A stretch of 64,000 nt of DNA. Origin: Aldehydirespirator sp965219165. GTDB lineage: Bacteria > Actinomycetota > Acidimicrobiia > Acidimicrobiales > Aldehydirespiratoraceae. The stretch is from positions 3,472,001 to 3,536,000 of the forward strand of contig CBDCMW010000002.1 of the NCBI GenBank assembly GCA_965219165.1, written 5' to 3'. The notes beneath the pieces are model-generated. The model saw only the letters and a list, made by a program, of their open reading frames with translations. It was not told the DNA's origin and searched no databases. Positions 60,831 through 64,000 of this stretch are shown piece by piece (the stretch's first letter is position 1; every line of letters starts with the position of its first letter). The translations under genes and the position numbers were made by a program.

Positions 60831-61703
60831 CTACGACCGGCGATGGGCGACCACCTCGGCCATGATGCTCAGCGCGATCTCCTCGGGAGTCTCGGCGCCG
60901 ACCTCGATGCCGATGGGAGCATGGACCCGGTCGAGCGCCTCGGGATCGGTGCCCTCGGCCTCCAAGCGGGCTCGAGTGGTGGCCCAGCGGCGCTCGCTGC
61001 CCATCACGCCCACATAGCCCGCGTCGGTGGCCAGCAGGGCAGGCAGGGCGGCCGAGTCCACGTCCACATTGCGGGTCACCAGCACTACCGACACGTCGGG
61101 GTCGAGAGTCCGGCCCGCGAGCAGGTCGTCGACAGTGCCGATCACCAGCTCGTCCGGCACTCCGTCCGCGGCGTCGGGCACAGCGGTCTCCGGGTCCGGC
61201 TGGCCACCAGGGCCGGCCTCGAGCAGGGGTCGGTCGTCGGTGGCCACCACCCGGAAGCCCAGCCAGTGGGCGAGCTGGGCGACGGCCCGTCCCACGTGTC
61301 CGTATCCCATGACTATGACGGTTGGCTTGGGCATGTGCGGCTCCACGAATATGCGAACGTCGCCCCCGCAGACGCCGGGATCGCCCCGGACGGGATCGAC
61401 AAGACGATACGACAGCAGACGGCAGCGGCCGTCGGCAAGCGCGGCCACGGCCTCGGACACGACACGGGCCTCCATCTCTCCCCCGCCGACGGTGCCAGCA
61501 ATGCTGCCGTCACGGAACACCAGCATCTTGGCCCCGGCGCGGCGGGGCACCGAGCGCGACGTGTCGACGACGGTGGCCGAGGCGACGGCCACCCCTTCGT
61601 CCACCGCCACAGCGAGCTGGCCCAGCAGGCTCACAACGACCGCCTCGTGCCGCTGTCCCCGCTTCTGTGAGCACTCATGCCGCCATGAGCGGCTTCGTTG
61701 CAC
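60831..61703 (-). CDS. XdhC/CoxI-family Mo-enzyme maturation factor
   Basis: 290-residue frame; GTG 61634 (VSLLGQLAVAVDEGVAVASA) is a more likely start, giving 267. GAKMLVFRDGSIAGTVGGGE is the XdhC N-domain, and VIVMGYGHVGRAVAQLAHWL the Rossmann C-domain; YVGVMGSERRWATTRARLEA, then APIGIEVGAETPEEIALSIM are conserved. XdhC delivers and sulphurates the molybdenum cofactor for xanthine dehydrogenase-type enzymes, one of which begins the cluster at the window edge. Confidence 0.88.
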   Translation of the reverse strand: MQRSRSWRHECSQKRGQRHEAVVVSLLGQLAVAVDEGVAVASATVVDTSRSVPRRAGAKMLVFRDGSIAGTVGGGEMEARVVSEAVAALADGRCRLLSYRLVDPVRGDPGVCGGDVRIFVEPHMPKPTVIVMGYGHVGRAVAQLAHWLGFRVVATDDRPLLEAGPGGQPDPETAVPDAADGVPDELVIGTVDDLLAGRTLDPDVSVVLVTRNVDVDSAALPALLATDAGYVGVMGSERRWATTRARLEAEGTDPEALDRVHAPIGIEVGAETPEEIALSIMAEVVAHRRS

Positions 61704-61731
61704 ACAGAACGCTCCAGGCGGATCTGGTCGC

Positions 61732-63141
61732 TCACGACCACAGCCTCGCAGCCTGCTCGAGGGTGCGGGCCCGCAGCTCGCCCATGTCCACGCCGATCAC
61801 CTCGCCGCCGTCGACGATCCAGTCCCCGCCCACCATCACCTTGCTCACATGGGAGCCGTTGCGCCACAGCACCAGCTGGTCCAGCAGGTTGTGGGCCTCA
61901 ACCGGTGTGGGCAGGCCCCGGGGACCCTCCAGCTCCACCAGCTGGAGGTCGGCGTGCCAGCCTGGCGCGAGCCGCCCGACCCGCTCCAGGCCGAGGGTGC
62001 GGGCCGATCCCTCCGTGGCCAGATGCAGCACAGCGGCCGCAGTGATCGCACCGGGGTCGAGTGTGGCCGCACGATGCAGCAGGAACGCTCCCCGCATCAC
62101 CGCGAACATGTCGTTGATGTAGCCGTCGGAGCCGAGCCCCACCGTGACCCCCCGGTCCAGCAGCTCAAGGACGGGGGCGATCCCGCCGCCCACCTCGCAG
62201 TTGGACAGCGGCATGTGCGACACCCTGACACCAGCATCGGCGATGATCTCGATCTCACGCTGAGACAGCTGCACGCACTGGCTGGCCTGGAACCTTGGCG
62301 ACGCCGCACCGATGCGCTCGTAGAACTCCAGGGTGCGCATGCCATGGTGCTGCTCGCACCAGCGGCCCTCATGGACGCCCTCGTTCACATGGGCGTGGCA
62401 GAACACGTCCAGGTCGGCAGCCGTGTCGAAGGCCTGACGGATGAACGGCTCTCCGCAGGTGAACGTGGTGTGGATGCACATGGCGCCGGACACCCGGCCG
62501 TCACCGCCGGCCGAGTCGCCCGCCGGCTGTGCCCGGCAGGCCTCGATGAAGCGGACGTTCTCGTCCAGGCCGGCTTGGCCGTTGGCCTCGCCCATCCGCT
62601 CGGTGGCCTCGAAGGACAGCACGCCCCGCAGCCCGCTGCGGGCCACGGCCCCGCTCTCCGCGAACAGCGCGTCGGGCAGGGCGTTGGGGGCTTCGAGGAT
62701 GTCGAAGAAGCTGGTTGTGCCGCTCGCGGCCAGTTCGGCCGTCACCCAGGCGGCCGCGGCGGCGATCATCTCGTGGTCGAGGGCGTTCTCCACCAGCGGC
62801 CACCAGTAGTCGTCCAGGAAGCCCCAGAAGTCGGCGGGCGGATCCGCGGGCGCGGGCACGCCGTGGGCCAGCACGCCGTACAGGTGGACGTGGGCGTTGA
62901 CGAAACCAGGAAGCAGCGCATGGCCGCTTCCGTCGCAGAAGTCGTCGGCGGGATGGCGGGACCTGAGCTCCGCGACGGGACCGACCTCGTCGACCAGCCC
63001 GTCGCGTACGCGTACGGCCCAGTGTTGGCGGGGCTCGTCGAGCGCCGCGGTGACCGCCCAGTCAGCCGAGACGATGATCCCCGTCGCCCCGGCCCCTTCC
63101 GGTGCCCGGCCCGATCCGTTCTGGTCGCGCCTATCGGCCAT
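61732..63141 (-). CDS. SsnA-like amidohydrolase
   Basis: 469 residues. Metal ligands: LLPGFVNAHVHLYGVLAHGV (HxH), ADLDVFCHAHVNEGVHEGRW (His), RVSHMPLSNCEVGGGIA and TVGLGSDGYINDMFAVMRGA (Asp). The order is of the cytosine deaminase/chlorohydrolase/SsnA group. The neighbouring YqeB, XdhC and Xdh genes favour SsnA, an aminohydrolase linked to purine-type molybdenum hydroxylases; another guanine-deaminase-like activity is possible. The first ~20 residues (DRRDQNGSGRAPEGAGAT) are probably not conserved, so the start may be later. Confidence 0.82.
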   Translation of the reverse strand: MADRRDQNGSGRAPEGAGATGIIVSADWAVTAALDEPRQHWAVRVRDGLVDEVGPVAELRSRHPADDFCDGSGHALLPGFVNAHVHLYGVLAHGVPAPADPPADFWGFLDDYWWPLVENALDHEMIAAAAAWVTAELAASGTTSFFDILEAPNALPDALFAESGAVARSGLRGVLSFEATERMGEANGQAGLDENVRFIEACRAQPAGDSAGGDGRVSGAMCIHTTFTCGEPFIRQAFDTAADLDVFCHAHVNEGVHEGRWCEQHHGMRTLEFYERIGAASPRFQASQCVQLSQREIEIIADAGVRVSHMPLSNCEVGGGIAPVLELLDRGVTVGLGSDGYINDMFAVMRGAFLLHRAATLDPGAITAAAVLHLATEGSARTLGLERVGRLAPGWHADLQLVELEGPRGLPTPVEAHNLLDQLVLWRNGSHVSKVMVGGDWIVDGGEVIGVDMGELRARTLEQAARLWS

Positions 63142-63213
63142 GACGGCCAGGAAGCGCGACCAGAATGGCCGGAGGGGGCCGGCGCGTGCGCATCGACGGG
63201 TGGGCGCCCTCGC

Positions 63214-64000
63214 CTAGCTCTGGACCTGGAGCGCCGCCCATACCCGCTCCGGCGTGAAGGGCAGTTCGTTGATGGCGGCACCGGTGGCATCGAGGATGGC
63301 GTTGCGCACGGCCGGAGCCACCCCGTCCTTGGGGATCTCGGCCACCGCCTTGGCGCCGAACGGACCGCTGTCCTCCATGGTCTGCACCAGATACACCACC
63401 GTGTCGGGCATCTCGTCGGCACGGTAGATCTTGTAGGGCCCGAACGACGGGTTGACCATGCGGCCGTCGTCGTCGAGCACGATCTCCTCGCAGTGGGCGT
63501 AGCCGAGGGCCTGGATCATGCCGCCCTCCACCTGGCCGCTGGCCGTGACCGGGTTGATGGCCACCCCGCAGTCCACCGCCATGACCAGCCTGGTGACGGT
63601 GACCTGGCCAGTGTCGACGTCCACCTCCACCTCGGCGAACTGCGCCGCGAACGGGGGCGGGCAATCGGGCGACACGTGCGAGGCGGTGCCCATGATCTGC
63701 TCCTGGTCCTGCCAGTGCAGCGAGTCCAGCGCGACCTCCTCCAGGCTCACGGAGCGGCCGTCGGCCGCGTAGGCCCGCCGGTCGCGCAGCTCGATGGTGC
63801 AGGGCTCGTCGACCTCGAGCAGCATGGCCGCCCGCTCCTTGAGCCGGACCCGCACCGCCTCCGCGGCCCGCAGCGCGGCCGTGCCCGAGATGTAGGTGGT
63901 GGACGAGGCGTAGGCGCCGGTGTCGAACGGGGTCATGTCGGTGTCGCTGGAATACACCTTGATGTCCTCGAGGGGCACGCCGAGCACTTCTGCCGCGATC
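63214..64000 (-). CDS. Xanthine dehydrogenase-type molybdopterin-binding subunit, partial
   Basis: The frame is open at 64000, so the N-terminus lies beyond the window; 261 codons are visible. VYSSDTDMTPFDTGAYASST is the Moco-domain motif, VTRLVMAVDCGVAINPVTAS then GQVEGGMIQALGYAHCEEIV and SGPFGAKAVAEIPKDGVAPA (with the catalytic Glu environment GAK..AEIP) are diagnostic. It hydroxylates purines or a related heterocycle. It is upstream of its maturation genes on the same strand. Confidence 0.92.
   Translation of the reverse strand, partial: IAAEVLGVPLEDIKVYSSDTDMTPFDTGAYASSTTYISGTAALRAAEAVRVRLKERAAMLLEVDEPCTIELRDRRAYAADGRSVSLEEVALDSLHWQDQEQIMGTASHVSPDCPPPFAAQFAEVEVDVDTGQVTVTRLVMAVDCGVAINPVTASGQVEGGMIQALGYAHCEEIVLDDDGRMVNPSFGPYKIYRADEMPDTVVYLVQTMEDSGPFGAKAVAEIPKDGVAPAVRNAILDATGAAINELPFTPERVWAALQVQS

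Overview
The window is from a high-GC Gram-positive chromosome, most likely an actinobacterium. The evidence is two tad pilus loci, a ClpC ATPase, a SigR/RsrA-like sigma and anti-sigma pair, two LLM-class (F420-type) oxidoreductases, a DUF2342 metallopeptidase, GTG starts and ATGA/GTGA gene overlaps. An Acidimicrobiia-like lineage is my guess from overall style and is not proven.

Layout. (1) 1-8343: an atypical tad locus on the + strand. Two large Thr/Pro-rich surface proteins come first, followed by a SAF-domain protein, a TadA ATPase, TadB/TadC-like membrane proteins, a small single-membrane protein and three TadE-like pseudopilins. (2) 8425-28116: a 19.6 kb genomic island lies between an intact tRNA-Thr(UGU) gene and a 45-bp exact copy of its 3' end at 28072-28116. 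It has no recognisable integrase. Its cargo is defence and toxin-antitoxin material: an AbiE/MenT-like nucleotidyltransferase pair, an unknown membrane protein, a decayed IS21 element, a type III CBASS operon (TRIP13-like ATPase, unknown protein, HORMA, CD-NTase, S-4TM effector) with a divergent HTH-HIRAN regulator, a KAP NTPase split by an ISL3-type IS, a 1.4 kb tandem duplication carrying a decayed RHH/Doc pair and a darT remnant, a DarG-like antitoxin, and a toxSAS-like RelA/SpoT pair. (3) 28252-31428: MgtC, then a junkyard of transposase and gene fragments, then an LLM oxidoreductase. (4) 31626-53475: core genes, mostly on the - strand: an LppM-HAD fusion, clpC, a polyprenyl synthase, a truncated lysS, coaX, panC, a DUF2520 protein, folK, hpt, tilS, a DUF2342 peptidase, an anti-sigma/sigma pair, tRNA-Thr(CGU), holB, tmk, an MFS transporter, topA and nhaA. 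(5) 53522-58786: a STAS/anti-sigma kinase pair and a second, more conventional tad locus (tadE, flp, tadC, tadB, tadA, cpaE). (6) 58920-64000: a second LLM enzyme and a molybdenum-hydroxylase maturation cluster (YqeB-like, XdhC, an SsnA-like aminohydrolase, and the start-less end of an XdhA/D-type subunit).

The type III CBASS operon is the most coherent functional system. The least expected signal is a set of short tandem repeats sitting exactly on stop/start overlaps of coupled genes. At two unrelated junctions the 35-nt period makes each repeat a 12-codon micro-ORF whose stop overlaps the next start. Several frameshifts and a noisy duplication mean that some pseudogene calls could instead be assembly errors.
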